From Deltaproteobacteria bacterium (lineage in GTDB: Bacteria; Myxococcota_A; Polyangia; GCA-2747355; JADLHG01), in the NCBI GenBank assembly GCA_020848905.1, contig JADLHG010000020.1:72230-117236 (forward strand): 45,007 bases of DNA, written 5' to 3'. Positions 29,884 through 40,188 of the stretch are shown here, one piece after another. The first letter of the stretch is position 1; every line of letters begins with the position of its first letter. Position numbers and translations under genes: made by a program. The notes beneath the pieces are model-generated. The model was given only the letters and a program-made list of their open reading frames with translations, was not told the DNA's origin and searched no databases.

Positions 29884-32800
29884 ATGAGCTGGATCCAGGA
29901 CATCATCTCGCCCGAGACGCGGCGGTGGGAAGAGTTCTACCGCAATCGCTTTCAGCACGATCGCATCGTCCGGAGCACCCACGGCGTCAACTGCACGGGG
30001 GGCTGCTCCTGGCAGATTCACGTCAAGGATGGCATCGTCGTCTGGGAAACGCAGCAACTCGACTACCCTCTGCTCGAGGATTCGCTGCCGCCGTACGAGC
30101 CGCGTGGATGCCAGCGCGGGATTTCGTACTCCTGGTACCTGTATAGCCCGCTACGCATCAAGTATCCGCTGATCCGCGGCGCGCTGCTCGACGCCTTCGA
30201 AAAAGAGAAGGCCGCAGCGAAGGGTGACGCGGTCCTCGCCTGGGCGAACCTGCAGAAGGACCCCCAGAAGCGTGCGGCCTACCAGCAGGCGCGCGGCAAG
30301 GGCGGCTTCCGCCGCGCCTCGTGGGACACCGTGCTGGAGTTGATGGCGGCTGCGAACATTCACACCGCCAAGGAGTATGGCCCGGATCGCGTGTTCGGCT
30401 TCTCGCCCATCCCGGCGATGTCGATGCTGAGCTATGCCGCGGGCGCGCGCTTCCTGCAGCTATTTGGCGGCGTGAACCTGAGCTTCTACGACTGGTACTG
30501 CGATCTACCCACGGCGTTTCCGGAGATCTGGGGCGAGCAGACCGACGTCTGCGAGAGCGCCGATTGGTACAACGCGAAGATGATCGCCGACATGGGCGCG
30601 TGTCTGAACATGACGCGAACGCCCGATTGTCACTTCTTCGCGGAGGCTCGGCACAACGGCACGAAGGCCGTGGTCTTTGCCCCGGACTTCAGCCAAGTCT
30701 GCAAATACGCGGACCAGTGGGTGCCGCTGCACGCCGGTAGTGACGGTGCCTTCTGGATGGCCGTCTCGCACGTGATCCTAAAGGAATTCCACCACGAGAA
30801 GGCCACTCCGTATTTCCTGGACTACGTCAAGAAGCACACCGACAGCCCGTATCTCGTGAAGCTCGCGAAGGTGGGAAATCACTACCGTCCCGGCCGCCTC
30901 GTTCGCGCCAACGAGATCGCGAAGTGGCGGGACATCGAGCACGGCGACTGGAAGTTTCTCAATATCGACCAGACGAGCAACGAGCTCGTGGTCCCGAAGG
31001 GCAGCGTGGGCCACCGCTGGGACAAGACCCAGGGAAACTGGAACACCCTGCACGAGAATGCGATCGACAACAAGCCTTACGATCCGAGGCTGACCCTGCT
31101 TGGCGACCGCGATGACACGCTTCCGACGGAGTTCACGGACTTCGGCCTCGACAGGACCGTGGTCCGCAATGTGCCCGTGCGGTACATCGAAACCACCGAA
31201 GGCAAGGTACCGGTAACGACCGTCTACGACCTGATCATGGCGCAGTACGGCGTCGGTCGCGGCCTGGCCGGGGACTACCCCAAGAACTACACCGACCCGG
31301 ACGCCGCCTATACGCCCGCATGGCAGGAGATCCTCACCGGGATCGATTCGAAGACCGTGCTCCAGTTTGCGCGCGAGTGGGCGAACACCGCCGCGGCGAC
31401 CGAGGGCAAGTGCATGATCATCGTCGGCGCGGGTATCAACCACTGGTACCACGCGAACTTGATGTATCGCGCCGGCGCCATGGCCCTGATGCTCTCAGGA
31501 TGCGTCGGCAAGAACGGCGGCGGTCTCAATCACTACGTTGGCCAGGAAAAGCTCGCTCCAGTCGACTCCTGGTCCGCCATCGCCTTCGCGAAGGACTGGC
31601 AGGGTCCGAGCCGGCTTCAGCAAGCCCCGCTCTGGCACTACATCAACACCTGCCAGTACCGTTACGACGGACAGTTCTCTCGTTACAACGCGGTGCCGAA
31701 GAACGAGATGACCGCGCAACATACGGCGGACACGATCTTCCAGTCGGTGCGCAACGGATGGATGCCGTTCTACCCGCAGTTCGAGCAGAACCCGCTCGCC
31801 CTTTCCCGCGAGGCCACCGCGAACGGCGCCAAGACCGACGACGAGATCCTCAAATACACGCTCGACAAGCTCAAGAGCAAGACGCTGCAGTACTCGGTCG
31901 CCGACCCGGACGCGGAGAAGAACTTCCCCCGCCTTTGGTATATTTGGCGTGGCAACGCGATCATGGGGAGCATGAAGGGGCATGAGTACGCGCTGAAGCA
32001 CTACCTCGGTACGCACTCCAACGCGATCGGCAAGGACTCCGACGAACATCCGACGGAGGTGAAATGGCATGACGTGGCACCGACGGGAAAGATGGATCTC
32101 GTCGTCGACCTCAACTTCCGCATGGATTCGTCGGCCCTCTACTCGGACATCGTGCTTCCGGCTGCGTCCTGGTACGAGAAGGCTGATCTCAACAGCACCG
32201 ACCTTCATTCCTTCATCCATCCGCTCTCGCAGGCGGTCGCGCCGGTGTGGGAATCGAAGTCCGACTGGGACATCTTCAAGGCGCTCGCCAAGGCGACCGC
32301 CGACTGCGCCAAGAAGCACTTTTCCGGAACCCACAAGGACATCGTAGCGACGCCGCTGTCTCACGACACACCGGACGAGGTCACCCAGCCATCGCTGAAG
32401 GATTGGTATCGCGGTGAGTGCGAAGCGATTCCGGGCAAGACGATGCACAAGATGGGCATCGTCGAGCGCGACTATACCCAGCTCTACGAGAAGTATATTG
32501 CGCTCGGCGACCTAATCCGATCGAAGGGGCTCGGCGCCCACGGCAATCATTACCACTGCGAGGAGGAATACGATCAACTTCTCGCCTCCAATCACTTTCC
32601 GACCGAGGTGATTGCCGGCAAGGTCTATCCGTCGCTGCGCGAAGACAACTTGGCCGCCAACGTTCTCTTGCACCTCTCGACGCTCACGAACGGCAAGCTC
32701 AACATGAAAGCTTACCGGAACATGGAGAGGAAGACGGGGCTGAAGCTCGCCGACCTCGGTGCGGGAAGCGAAGACGTGCTCATTCGCTATGAGGACCTGC

Positions 32801-33501
32801 AAGCGCAGCCGCGGCGCTACAACACGTCTCCGCTGTGGTCGGGCTTGATGAACGACGGCAGAGCGTATTGCGCCTACACCTACAATCACGACAGGCGTGT
32901 GCCCTGGCGAACTCTCACGGGGCGGCAGCACTTCTACCTCGATCACGACCTGTATCTCGCGTACGGGGAGAACCTGCCCACCTACAAGCCGTCACCGAGG
33001 CCGGCCGCGTACGGTGATCTGAAGGAGACGCTCAAGGGCGGCGAGGCGCTCGCCCTCAACTGCCTCACGCCCCACGGCAAGTGGCACATCCATTCGACCT
33101 ACATGGAGAACCACCGCATGCTCACCCTGTCGCGGGGCTGCGAGCCGTGCTGGATGAGCGAAGCTGACGCGGCCGCGCTCGGGATTCAGGACAACGACTG
33201 GGTCGAGGTCTACAACGATCACGGCGTGTACTGCACGCGCGCCTGCGTGAGTTCGCGCATCCCGAAAGGGGTCTGCATCGTCTATCACGTCCCCGAGCGC
33301 ACGGTCGGCATTCCGAAGTCCCAGGTGCGTGGCAACCGGAGGGCCGGCGGCCACAACAGCTTCACGCGCATTCACTTGAAGCCGAACTACTTGAGCGGCG
33401 GCTACGGGCAGTTCAGCTACCACTTCAACTACTGGGGCCCCATAGCACCGCAGCGGGACACGCACGTCATCGTCAAGAGAATGACCACGGTCGTCTTCTG
33501 A
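29884..33501 (+). CDS. narG: respiratory nitrate reductase alpha subunit
   Basis: A 1205-residue molybdenum bis-MGD enzyme that reduces nitrate to nitrite; usual length about 1200-1250. The first iron-sulfur cluster is held by His33-x3-Cys37-x3-Cys41 (HGVNCTGGC) and Cys76 (PRGCQRG). The Mo ligand Asp203 lies in [26 protein letters not shown] and RTPDCHFF match NarG. I choose ATG 29884 because GGAGAGG lies just upstream and MSWIQDI fits NarG N-termini; the frame runs open from 29842. No Tat signal is obvious, so the active site should face the cytoplasm as in E. coli NarG. It is 63 bp after the cytochrome and 14 bp before narH. Confidence 0.97.
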   Translation: MSWIQDIISPETRRWEEFYRNRFQHDRIVRSTHGVNCTGGCSWQIHVKDGIVVWETQQLDYPLLEDSLPPYEPRGCQRGISYSWYLYSPLRIKYPLIRGALLDAFEKEKAAAKGDAVLAWANLQKDPQKRAAYQQARGKGGFRRASWDTVLELMAAANIHTAKEYGPDRVFGFSPIPAMSMLSYAAGARFLQLFGGVNLSFYDWYCDLPTAFPEIWGEQTDVCESADWYNAKMIADMGACLNMTRTPDCHFFAEARHNGTKAVVFAPDFSQVCKYADQWVPLHAGSDGAFWMAVSHVILKEFHHEKATPYFLDYVKKHTDSPYLVKLAKVGNHYRPGRLVRANEIAKWRDIEHGDWKFLNIDQTSNELVVPKGSVGHRWDKTQGNWNTLHENAIDNKPYDPRLTLLGDRDDTLPTEFTDFGLDRTVVRNVPVRYIETTEGKVPVTTVYDLIMAQYGVGRGLAGDYPKNYTDPDAAYTPAWQEILTGIDSKTVLQFAREWANTAAATEGKCMIIVGAGINHWYHANLMYRAGAMALMLSGCVGKNGGGLNHYVGQEKLAPVDSWSAIAFAKDWQGPSRLQQAPLWHYINTCQYRYDGQFSRYNAVPKNEMTAQHTADTIFQSVRNGWMPFYPQFEQNPLALSREATANGAKTDDEILKYTLDKLKSKTLQYSVADPDAEKNFPRLWYIWRGNAIMGSMKGHEYALKHYLGTHSNAIGKDSDEHPTEVKWHDVAPTGKMDLVVDLNFRMDSSALYSDIVLPAASWYEKADLNSTDLHSFIHPLSQAVAPVWESKSDWDIFKALAKATADCAKKHFSGTHKDIVATPLSHDTPDEVTQPSLKDWYRGECEAIPGKTMHKMGIVERDYTQLYEKYIALGDLIRSKGLGAHGNHYHCEEEYDQLLASNHFPTEVIAGKVYPSLREDNLAANVLLHLSTLTNGKLNMKAYRNMERKTGLKLADLGAGSEDVLIRYEDLQAQPRRYNTSPLWSGLMNDGRAYCAYTYNHDRRVPWRTLTGRQHFYLDHDLYLAYGENLPTYKPSPRPAAYGDLKETLKGGEALALNCLTPHGKWHIHSTYMENHRMLTLSRGCEPCWMSEADAAALGIQDNDWVEVYNDHGVYCTRACVSSRIPKGVCIVYHVPERTVGIPKSQVRGNRRAGGHNSFTRIHLKPNYLSGGYGQFSYHFNYWGPIAPQRDTHVIVKRMTTVVF

Positions 33502-33515
33502 GAAGGGACACAGAG

Positions 33516-35066
33516 ATGGATATCAGAGCCCAAGTCTCCATGGTCTTTCATCTGGACAAGTGCATCGGCTGCCACACCTGTTCAGTCGCCTGCAAGAACA
33601 TCTGGACCGATCGAAAAGGCGCCGAGTACCAGTGGTGGAACAACGTCGAGACGAAGCCCGGCACCGGCTACCCGAGCAAGTGGGAGAATCAGGAAATCTA
33701 CAAGGGAGGTTGGGGTCGGGACGCCGCCGGTCGCATTCACCTCAAGGGTGCGGGAAAGCGGAAGGGGCTTCTCAACATCTTCCACAATCCCCACCTGCCG
33801 TCCGTCGAGGACTACTATGAGCCGTTCACCTACGACTACCTGAACCTGATCGAGGCGCCTCCGGGAGATGACCAACCGACGGCGCGGCCCGTCTCGCTCA
33901 TCACCGGCGAGCCGATGGACGTCAAGATGGGACCGAACTGGGACGACGATCTCAGCGGCACGCCCGACTACGCCCGCAATGATCCTAACCTGGAGAAGCT
34001 CACGCCTGCCGAGCGCGAGGCGATGTTCCAGCTCGAGCGCATGGCGTTCTTCTACCTGCCCCGGATCTGCAACCATTGCCTGAATCCAGGCTGTGTCGCG
34101 TCCTGCCCGTCGGGCGCCATCTACAAGCGCGGCGAAGACGGAATCGTCCTCATCAACCAGAAGGTGTGCCGCGCCTGGCGAATGTGCGTGACGGCCTGCC
34201 CCTACAAGAAGTCGTACTATAACTGGCACACTGGAAAATCCGAGAAATGCATTCTGTGCTTCCCACGGATGGAGGCAGGCTACGCGCCCGCTTGTATGCA
34301 CTCCTGTGTGGGCCGCATCCGCTACATCGGGGTCATGCTCTACGACGCGGATCGCATCGAGGCCGCGGCGTCGGCAGATGAGAAGGATCTCGTCGCTCGC
34401 CAGCTCGATATTCTGATGGATCCATTCGACGATGCCGTGATCGCTGCGGCGAAGGCCAACGGCATCCCAGACTCCACGATCAAGTCGGCTCAGGACTCGC
34501 CGACCTACAAGTTCGTCAAGCAGTGGGGCATGGCGCTTCCTCTCCATCCGGAGTTCAGGACGCTGCCGATGCTCTTCTACGTGCCGCCGCTCCTGCCCGT
34601 GATGGCGTCCGTATCCCAGTCGGACGGCGCTCAGAAGGAGAAGCTGAACGCCATCGCAAAGACCTGGACGGACAATTGGCTCTACGACACCAGCACCGAG
34701 GAGCTCTGGGGGACGATCGAGCAGGCGCGCTTCCCGCTGAAGTACCTCGCGAGCCTGTTCAGCGCGGGGGATACGGCGGCGATCGCGCTTCGTCTCAAGA
34801 AGCTGATGGCCGTTCGAATGTATCGCAGGTGGAAGACCGTGGGTGATCTGTCCGAGGAGAAGGCGAAGAAGGCGCTCAAGGAGACGGGGCTCACCCCGGA
34901 CTCGGCCGAAGGCATCTTCTATCTCACGGCGCTCGCGAAGTTCAACGATCGCTTCGTCATCCCGCCGGCGCACCGCGAGCAAGCGATGGAGATGCTGGAG
35001 TTCACTGGCGACGTGAAGGGCTCCACCGGCTTCGGATTTCGCGAGAAGCCGGAGCGAGGGATGTGA
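33516..35066 (+). CDS. narH: respiratory nitrate reductase beta subunit
   Basis: A 516-residue iron-sulfur electron-transfer subunit. Four ferredoxin-type Cys groups are visible: CIGCHTCSVACKN (16-28), CNHCLNPGCVASC, CRAWRMCVTAC and CILCFPRMEAGYAPACMHSC. The Trp in CRAWRMC replaces a Cys, as in NarH, giving one [3Fe-4S] among the clusters. It relays electrons from the NarI haems to NarG. Length and order match the family; its stop is followed by narJ with a one-base gap. Confidence 0.97.
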   Translation: MDIRAQVSMVFHLDKCIGCHTCSVACKNIWTDRKGAEYQWWNNVETKPGTGYPSKWENQEIYKGGWGRDAAGRIHLKGAGKRKGLLNIFHNPHLPSVEDYYEPFTYDYLNLIEAPPGDDQPTARPVSLITGEPMDVKMGPNWDDDLSGTPDYARNDPNLEKLTPAEREAMFQLERMAFFYLPRICNHCLNPGCVASCPSGAIYKRGEDGIVLINQKVCRAWRMCVTACPYKKSYYNWHTGKSEKCILCFPRMEAGYAPACMHSCVGRIRYIGVMLYDADRIEAAASADEKDLVARQLDILMDPFDDAVIAAAKANGIPDSTIKSAQDSPTYKFVKQWGMALPLHPEFRTLPMLFYVPPLLPVMASVSQSDGAQKEKLNAIAKTWTDNWLYDTSTEELWGTIEQARFPLKYLASLFSAGDTAAIALRLKKLMAVRMYRRWKTVGDLSEEKAKKALKETGLTPDSAEGIFYLTALAKFNDRFVIPPAHREQAMEMLEFTGDVKGSTGFGFREKPERGM

Positions 35067-35067
35067 C

Positions 35068-35763
35068 ATGTCTACGACGCATTACGACCTGTTGTCGAGG
35101 CTGGTCGCATACCCTGGGCCCGAGCTCCGAGCGGAAGTGGCGCACGCGGTTGTCGCGCTCTCGGAGTCCTACCCGCGGGCAGCGCAGAAGCTCGAGCACT
35201 TCCTGCAACTCTTGCCCGCCGACGACCTTTTGGCCCTCCGGGAGCTGCACACGAGGACCTTCGACGTACAGCCCATCACGTCCCTCGACATCGGCTACAC
35301 GCTGTTCGGCGAAGACTACAAGCGGGGAGCGCTGCTCGCCAACCTGAGCAGCGAGCACACGCGGGTGGGGAACGACTGCGGCACGGAGCTCGCCGACCAC
35401 CTGACCAACGTGCTTCGCCTTCTTCCGAAGCTGATCGACGCGTCCCTGCGGGAGGAACTCGTTCGCGTGCTGCTCGGGCCTGCCCTGGAGGAGATGATCC
35501 GCGAGTTCGATCCAACGCGGCTCGCGAAGAAGGAGGCGCTCTACAAGAAACACCACAAGACCCTCATCGAGGCCGCAGCGGGGGAGACGCGCGTCGCCTA
35601 TCGTCACCTTCTCGAGGCGATCTTCGAAGTACTCCGCCAAGACTTCTCGCTCAAGACCACCTTGCCACGCGAGCAGGAGTCGAGCTTCGCCAAGGCCGTC
35701 AGCACCGAGCTCGGGATCGAGGACTGTGACGGCTGCACCAGCGCCCCAGGAGGTACGCCATGA
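35068..35763 (+). CDS. narJ: nitrate reductase assembly chaperone
   Basis: A 231-residue all-helical chaperone (TorD/NarJ family) which delivers the Mo cofactor and keeps NarGH apart from the membrane until complete. Recognised by position between narH and narI and by motifs such as DYKRGALLANLS and the LDIGYTLFGE that precedes it. A C-terminal CDGCTSAP is an added Cys pair not typical of all NarJ. Its stop overlaps the narI start (ATGA). Confidence 0.93.
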   Translation: MSTTHYDLLSRLVAYPGPELRAEVAHAVVALSESYPRAAQKLEHFLQLLPADDLLALRELHTRTFDVQPITSLDIGYTLFGEDYKRGALLANLSSEHTRVGNDCGTELADHLTNVLRLLPKLIDASLREELVRVLLGPALEEMIREFDPTRLAKKEALYKKHHKTLIEAAAGETRVAYRHLLEAIFEVLRQDFSLKTTLPREQESSFAKAVSTELGIEDCDGCTSAPGGTP

Positions 35764-36488
35764 ATCTACCGAACGTCTTCCTGTTTGTGGGACTTCCTTA
35801 TGCGGCGCTGCTCCTCTTCTTCGTCGGCACCATACAGCGCTACCGCAACAAGGGATTCAAGGTCTCTTCCCTCTCGTCTCAGTTCCTCGAGACGAAGGCG
35901 CTGTTCTGGGGGACGATGCCCTTCCACGTCGGGATACTCGTGGTCTTTTTCGGGCATCTGACAGCGTTCCTCATTCCGCGCGGGATCTTGTTATGGAACA
36001 GCAACCCGCTCCGCCTGATCGTGCTGCACGTCACCGCGTTCACCTTCGGCCTGTGCATTCTCGCCGGCCTGCTTGGCCTCTTGGTCAGAAGGCTGACCAA
36101 CCGGCGCGTGCGGATGGTGACGACCCGGATGGACGTCGCCCTCGAGCTGCTCCTGCTCGCTCAGGTCGTGCTCGGCCTGTGGATCGCCATTGGCTACCGC
36201 TGGGGCTCGTCCTGGTTCGCCGCAGATCTCACGCCCTACCTGAGGTCGCTGTTCGCGTTTGACCCGAACATCGTGGCAGTGAGCGCCATGCCTCTGGTGA
36301 TCAAGCTTCACATCGTCGGCGCGTGGACGATCGTGGCGATCTTTCCGTTCACTCGATTGGTTCACATCTTGGTCGCACCTCTTCACTACCTCGGGCGTCC
36401 GTATCAGCGCGTGATGTGGAACTGGGACCGCAAGGCGATACGCGATCCCGCCACCCCGTGGACCAGGACGCGGCCCAAGAACAACTGA
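35760..36488 (+). CDS. narI: respiratory nitrate reductase gamma subunit (cytochrome b)
   Basis: A 242-residue membrane protein with five helices that oxidises quinol and holds two b haems. His ligands are in FHVGILVVFFGHLTAF, LIVLHVTAFTFG and KLHIVGAWTIVAIFPFTRLVHILVAP. ATG 35760 overlaps the narJ stop, so translation is coupled. It passes electrons to NarH. Confidence 0.95.
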   Translation: MNLPNVFLFVGLPYAALLLFFVGTIQRYRNKGFKVSSLSSQFLETKALFWGTMPFHVGILVVFFGHLTAFLIPRGILLWNSNPLRLIVLHVTAFTFGLCILAGLLGLLVRRLTNRRVRMVTTRMDVALELLLLAQVVLGLWIAIGYRWGSSWFAADLTPYLRSLFAFDPNIVAVSAMPLVIKLHIVGAWTIVAIFPFTRLVHILVAPLHYLGRPYQRVMWNWDRKAIRDPATPWTRTRPKNN

Positions 36489-36504
36489 CGCAAGGAGCGC
36501 GGAG

Positions 36505-37167
36505 ATGGGCGCCGTGGATCACGAGGACCCGCTGACTAGGCAACCCCAGGTGGGGATGGGCAGCGGTGGGTTGTCCCCGATGGATCCACCGGAGGCCTTT
36601 TCTCCGCCGGGCCTCGAGCGCGTCTCTGTCTTGGACATGCATCCGTTTCTCCAGCAGTTGTGCGAGGAGCACTCCCTGCTGTCCACGGAGCTCACAGCGT
36701 TCGAAGCGGTCCTCCAGTCCGTTCCGAAAGCCGGCTTCACCAAGCACGTGCACGGCGAATTGCTCGGCTTTCTCGACGGACTCGAACGCACTTTCGTCCC
36801 GCATAGCCGGCAGGAGGAGGAGAGCCTCTTCCCCTTGCTCAACGCCCGGCTGCTCGAGGAAGGCGAACACGGCAAGGGGCCCGTCGCCACGACCGCCGTA
36901 GACATCATGAAGGACGACCATCTGCAGGTCATCCGGCTCTCGGCGGTCATCACGAACTTTCTCAAGATCGCACCGCATTTGCCCGACGCAAGCTCGGCGC
37001 TGGTAGTTCGCGACGCCGCGCTGAGGCACGCGAAGTGTCTGGTGGATGCGCTGAAGCTGCACATGTTTCGCGAGGACAACGTCGTGTTCGCGGCGGCGCA
37101 GCGGCTGCTGTCCACCGATGAGCTCGACCAAATCCTGCCGGGGCAGGGCGACAGAATCGCACGATGA
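36505..37167 (+). CDS. hemerythrin/HHE-domain protein in the nar operon
   Basis: A 220-residue soluble protein, four-helix HHE type, with His/Glu residues for a di-iron site spaced as FLQQLCEEHSLL, FVPHSRQEEESLFP, MKDDHLQVIRL and ALKLHMFREDNVVF. The N-terminal 40 residues are flexible. Hemerythrin-like proteins in denitrification contexts bind oxygen or nitric oxide, or repair Fe-S clusters. It lies 16 bp after narI and its stop overlaps narK (ATGA), so it is part of the operon. I infer a sensor or scavenger of NO formed from nitrite. Confidence 0.85.
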   Translation: MGAVDHEDPLTRQPQVGMGSGGLSPMDPPEAFSPPGLERVSVLDMHPFLQQLCEEHSLLSTELTAFEAVLQSVPKAGFTKHVHGELLGFLDGLERTFVPHSRQEEESLFPLLNARLLEEGEHGKGPVATTAVDIMKDDHLQVIRLSAVITNFLKIAPHLPDASSALVVRDAALRHAKCLVDALKLHMFREDNVVFAAAQRLLSTDELDQILPGQGDRIAR

Positions 37168-38831
37168 CGGACCGCTCGAAAGCGCACCGGATCCTTGCGA
37201 TCAATACGTTCTCGTTTGCGGTGTGCTTTGCCGTATGGATGATGGGCGGGGTGCTCGTCACGTTCCTCGTTGACCAGCACGTATTCACCTTCGGCCGTTC
37301 CGAGATGGGATGGCTGATCGGCGCGCCGGTGCTGACCGGCGCCATCCTCCGACTCCCCGTGGGGATGCTCGCTGATCGCTATGGTGGCCGCATCGTCTTC
37401 GTCGTCGTGATGCTGACCTCCGCGGTCGGCGCGTTTCTGACCAGCTTCGCCTCTGGGTTTTGGGGGTTCCTTGTCGGCGGGTTGTGTTTCGGTCTCGCCG
37501 GCACCTCCTTCTCGGTTGGCGTTGCCTACACCTCGCTATGGTTTCCCAAGGAGAAGCAGGGAACGGCGCTCGGAATCTTCGGGGCCGGGAACGCGGGCGC
37601 GGCCGTGACCAACCTCGTCGCGCCCTCACTCCTGATGTGGCTGACGCACAACGGGGCGAACGCGGAAGCGTGGCGCATCATGCCGCGCCTCTACGCTGCG
37701 GCGCTCGCCGTGACCGCGGTGATATTCTGGCTCTTCACCGAAACACGCCTGCCGGCCGTAGGGCAGCCACGCACGATGCGCCAGGCCCTTGCGCCGCTGC
37801 GCGTCGTTCGCGTATGGCGTTTCGGTCTCTACTACTTCCTTGTGTTCGGAGGATTCGTCGCGCTGTCGCAGTGGCTCATTGCGTACTATCTCAACCTGTA
37901 CGCGCTACCGCTGGCGACGGCTGGCCTGCTCGCCGCCGTCTTCTCCTTTCCGTCCAACCTGACGCGCGCGGCGGGCGGCTGGCTCTCCGATCGCCTCGGC
38001 GCGCGCCGCATCATGTACTACGTGCTCACCGGCTGCGTGGTCGGCTTTGCGCTGCTGTCGGTGCCCCGGTTGGATCTCTTCGTGCCTGGCCAGGGCGTCT
38101 TTGCCGAGACCGCTGGGAAGGTCGAGGAGACGCACAAGACGCGAATCGTCGTATCCAGCGTATCGTACTCGATTCACCCCGAACCATCGCAGATGCTCGA
38201 GCGCGCAGGCGTGCTCGTCTGGCCCCGTCAGAACTTCTGGCAGACACCGGTGGTCGCCCCGGGAGACCACGTGACCAAGAAGCAGCTCCTGGCCAAGGGC
38301 ATTACCCACATCCACTTCCAGGCCAACATATGGATCTTCACCGGGATCCTGCTCCTCGTCGGCTTACTGATGGGCTTCGGCATGGCGGCGACGTTCCGGT
38401 ATATTCCGCAGTATTTTCCCAACGAGGTGGGACTCGTCGGCGGCTTCGTCGGGATGATCGGAGGGCTCGGCGGCTTCGTCGGACCGGTCATCTTTGGCTA
38501 TCTGCTGGGCGCCACCGGACTCTGGATCACGTGTTGGCTGTTCCTCGGTGCGCTGAGCCTCGTGTGTCTCGCGTGGATGCACCGGGTCGTTCGCCAGATG
38601 ATGGATCGTGCGGCACCGCACCTGGCCCGGCGCTTCGAGGGGATGCCTGTGGACGCCACAACGGATCAACGCGAGATTGTGTGTCTCGCACACGGCGTGA
38701 GGGCGGACGTCGCCATTGTGCACGTCGAGTCGCAATCCAAGGACTGTCGCATCCACCGCGTGCTCGACGCGCTCGACGGCCTCGCCTGCAAGGACGCGGG
38801 AGCGAGCAGCGGAAAAGTGCCCCGTGGCTGA
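37164..38831 (+). CDS. narK: NarK-family nitrate/nitrite transporter
   Basis: A 555-residue major-facilitator transporter, starting with an ATGA overlap on the hemerythrin gene. Conserved NarK features: LRLPVGMLADRYGGR (substrate-binding Arg), the nitrate signature GIFGAGNAGAAVTNLVAP, NLTRAAGGWLSDRLGARR (second Arg) and GMIGGLGGFVGPVIFG. A loop of about 90 residues (about 310-395) is inserted between the halves, as in some NarK proteins. After the last helix is a soluble tail of about 65 residues with three Cys (IVCLAHG, KDCRI, LACKD). It imports nitrate and/or exports nitrite. Confidence 0.95.
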   Translation: MTDRSKAHRILAINTFSFAVCFAVWMMGGVLVTFLVDQHVFTFGRSEMGWLIGAPVLTGAILRLPVGMLADRYGGRIVFVVVMLTSAVGAFLTSFASGFWGFLVGGLCFGLAGTSFSVGVAYTSLWFPKEKQGTALGIFGAGNAGAAVTNLVAPSLLMWLTHNGANAEAWRIMPRLYAAALAVTAVIFWLFTETRLPAVGQPRTMRQALAPLRVVRVWRFGLYYFLVFGGFVALSQWLIAYYLNLYALPLATAGLLAAVFSFPSNLTRAAGGWLSDRLGARRIMYYVLTGCVVGFALLSVPRLDLFVPGQGVFAETAGKVEETHKTRIVVSSVSYSIHPEPSQMLERAGVLVWPRQNFWQTPVVAPGDHVTKKQLLAKGITHIHFQANIWIFTGILLLVGLLMGFGMAATFRYIPQYFPNEVGLVGGFVGMIGGLGGFVGPVIFGYLLGATGLWITCWLFLGALSLVCLAWMHRVVRQMMDRAAPHLARRFEGMPVDATTDQREIVCLAHGVRADVAIVHVESQSKDCRIHRVLDALDGLACKDAGASSGKVPRG

Positions 38832-39918
38832 GAGCGGCGTCCGAGAGCCTGCGCTCCCGACCCGCCTCGCGAGAGCGCTCGACGGCGCGGTGAGCGGCCT
38901 CTACCCCGGCCACTTCGCATTGATCATGGCCACGGGCATCATCTCGAACTCATTTTTCTTCCTGGACCACCTAACGCTTTCCGCGCTCCTGCTAGCGGTC
39001 AACCTGGTCGCGCACCCCGCGCTCGTCGTCGCCACGACCGCACGCGCCTTGCGTTATCGTACGCTGCTCTGGCGAGACCTACTCGACCCGCGCCTCGTCT
39101 TCTCCTTCTTCACGATCGTCGCGGGGACCAACGTGCTCGGCATCCAGCTCCTCCTGCGCGGCTACTACGGAATCGCGACTGCGCTCTGGTTCATCGCGCT
39201 GGGGCTATGGGTCCTGCTCTCTTACTTCAGCTTCGCGGTTCTCATCTTCACCAACGACGGCCGCGGCGCCGGCGTCGTGCACGGGGGGTGGCTCATCGCC
39301 ATCGTGGGCACCCAGTCGCTCGTTCTGCTCGGTACGCTGCTCGCACCCAGTTTCGGTAGCTTCGCCGCGCTCACCTTCGTCGCCGTGCACGCGCTCTGGG
39401 GCATCGGGGTCGCGCTGTACGGCGTATTCGTCACCCTTTTCAGCAACCGCATCTTTTTCCTTCGCGTCGGACCGGAGGAGGCGATGCCGCTCTTCTGGGT
39501 CGTCATGGGCGCCGCGGCGATCAGTGCAAACGCAGGCTCGGCGCTGATTCTGTGTGCACCCATCGTGCCGTTCCTGTCCACCCTCCGGCCGTTCGTCGAG
39601 GGAACCACGCTGGTGCTCTGGGCCTGGGGTACGTGGTGGATCCCGCTTTTTGTCATCGTCGGAATCTGGAAACATGTCGTACACAAGGTGCCACTCACCT
39701 ATCATCCGATGTACTGGAGCCTCGTCTTCCCACTCGGCATGTACAGCCTCGCGTCGTACCGACTGTCTCTCGCGGCGGAGTTTCCGCCGCTCGTGCTCGT
39801 GGCACGATCGATGGTCTGGGTCGCGCTAGGAGCCTGGACGATTACAATGGGCGGGTGGTTCCACAGCGTCGTGCGCGGGCTGCGCTCAGGGTCGACGTGT
39901 GCGGGGTCGGGTGCATGA
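38824..39918 (+). CDS. TehA/SLAC1-type (TDT family) anion channel or transporter
   Basis: A 364-residue protein with about ten hydrophobic helices, of the TDT family that includes TehA and plant SLAC1 anion channels. Recognised features are PGHFALIMATGIISNSFFF near the start and TYHPMYWSLVFPLGMYSLAS, which match TehA/SLAC1. I start at GTG 38824, overlapping the narK stop by 8 nt; the frame is open further upstream but within narK. SLAC1 channels pass nitrate and chloride, so within a nar operon this is a candidate second nitrate/nitrite route, which is inference. Its stop overlaps the next ATG (ATGA). Confidence 0.85.
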   Translation: MAESGVREPALPTRLARALDGAVSGLYPGHFALIMATGIISNSFFFLDHLTLSALLLAVNLVAHPALVVATTARALRYRTLLWRDLLDPRLVFSFFTIVAGTNVLGIQLLLRGYYGIATALWFIALGLWVLLSYFSFAVLIFTNDGRGAGVVHGGWLIAIVGTQSLVLLGTLLAPSFGSFAALTFVAVHALWGIGVALYGVFVTLFSNRIFFLRVGPEEAMPLFWVVMGAAAISANAGSALILCAPIVPFLSTLRPFVEGTTLVLWAWGTWWIPLFVIVGIWKHVVHKVPLTYHPMYWSLVFPLGMYSLASYRLSLAAEFPPLVLVARSMVWVALGAWTITMGGWFHSVVRGLRSGSTCAGSGA

Positions 39919-40133
39919 ACATCCGGTTCGAGCGCGAACCTCACGCCACGGCCTCCGCTATGGGTGAGCTCGGCCGTTTGCTCGCGATTCTTCCGGCGGT
40001 CGACCTGCGTCCCCCGTCCACCGAGGAGGGTCCGATGCACGGTCGTCACGCACGTCGCGGCGCGGCGAACGGCCGGCTCCTCGACAGCCGTGGCCGATCC
40101 GTCGAGAGGGTAGCTCAACAACGGACCGATTAG
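39915..40133 (+). CDS. small hypothetical protein, translationally coupled
   Basis: A 72-residue frame whose ATG overlaps the stop of the TDT gene (ATGA at 39915-39918), like the other junctions in this operon. The product is Arg-rich with no signal peptide, helix or motif I recognise (starts MNIRFEREPHATASAMGELG). The overlap supports it; the composition does not. A 55-bp gap follows before the kinase. Confidence 0.35.
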   Translation: MNIRFEREPHATASAMGELGRLLAILPAVDLRPPSTEEGPMHGRHARRGAANGRLLDSRGRSVERVAQQRTD

Positions 40134-40188
40134 CCTGCGATTCTCGGCAGCTTATGCAAAGGGGCACGTTGGGGTCAGGTGTGAGGCG

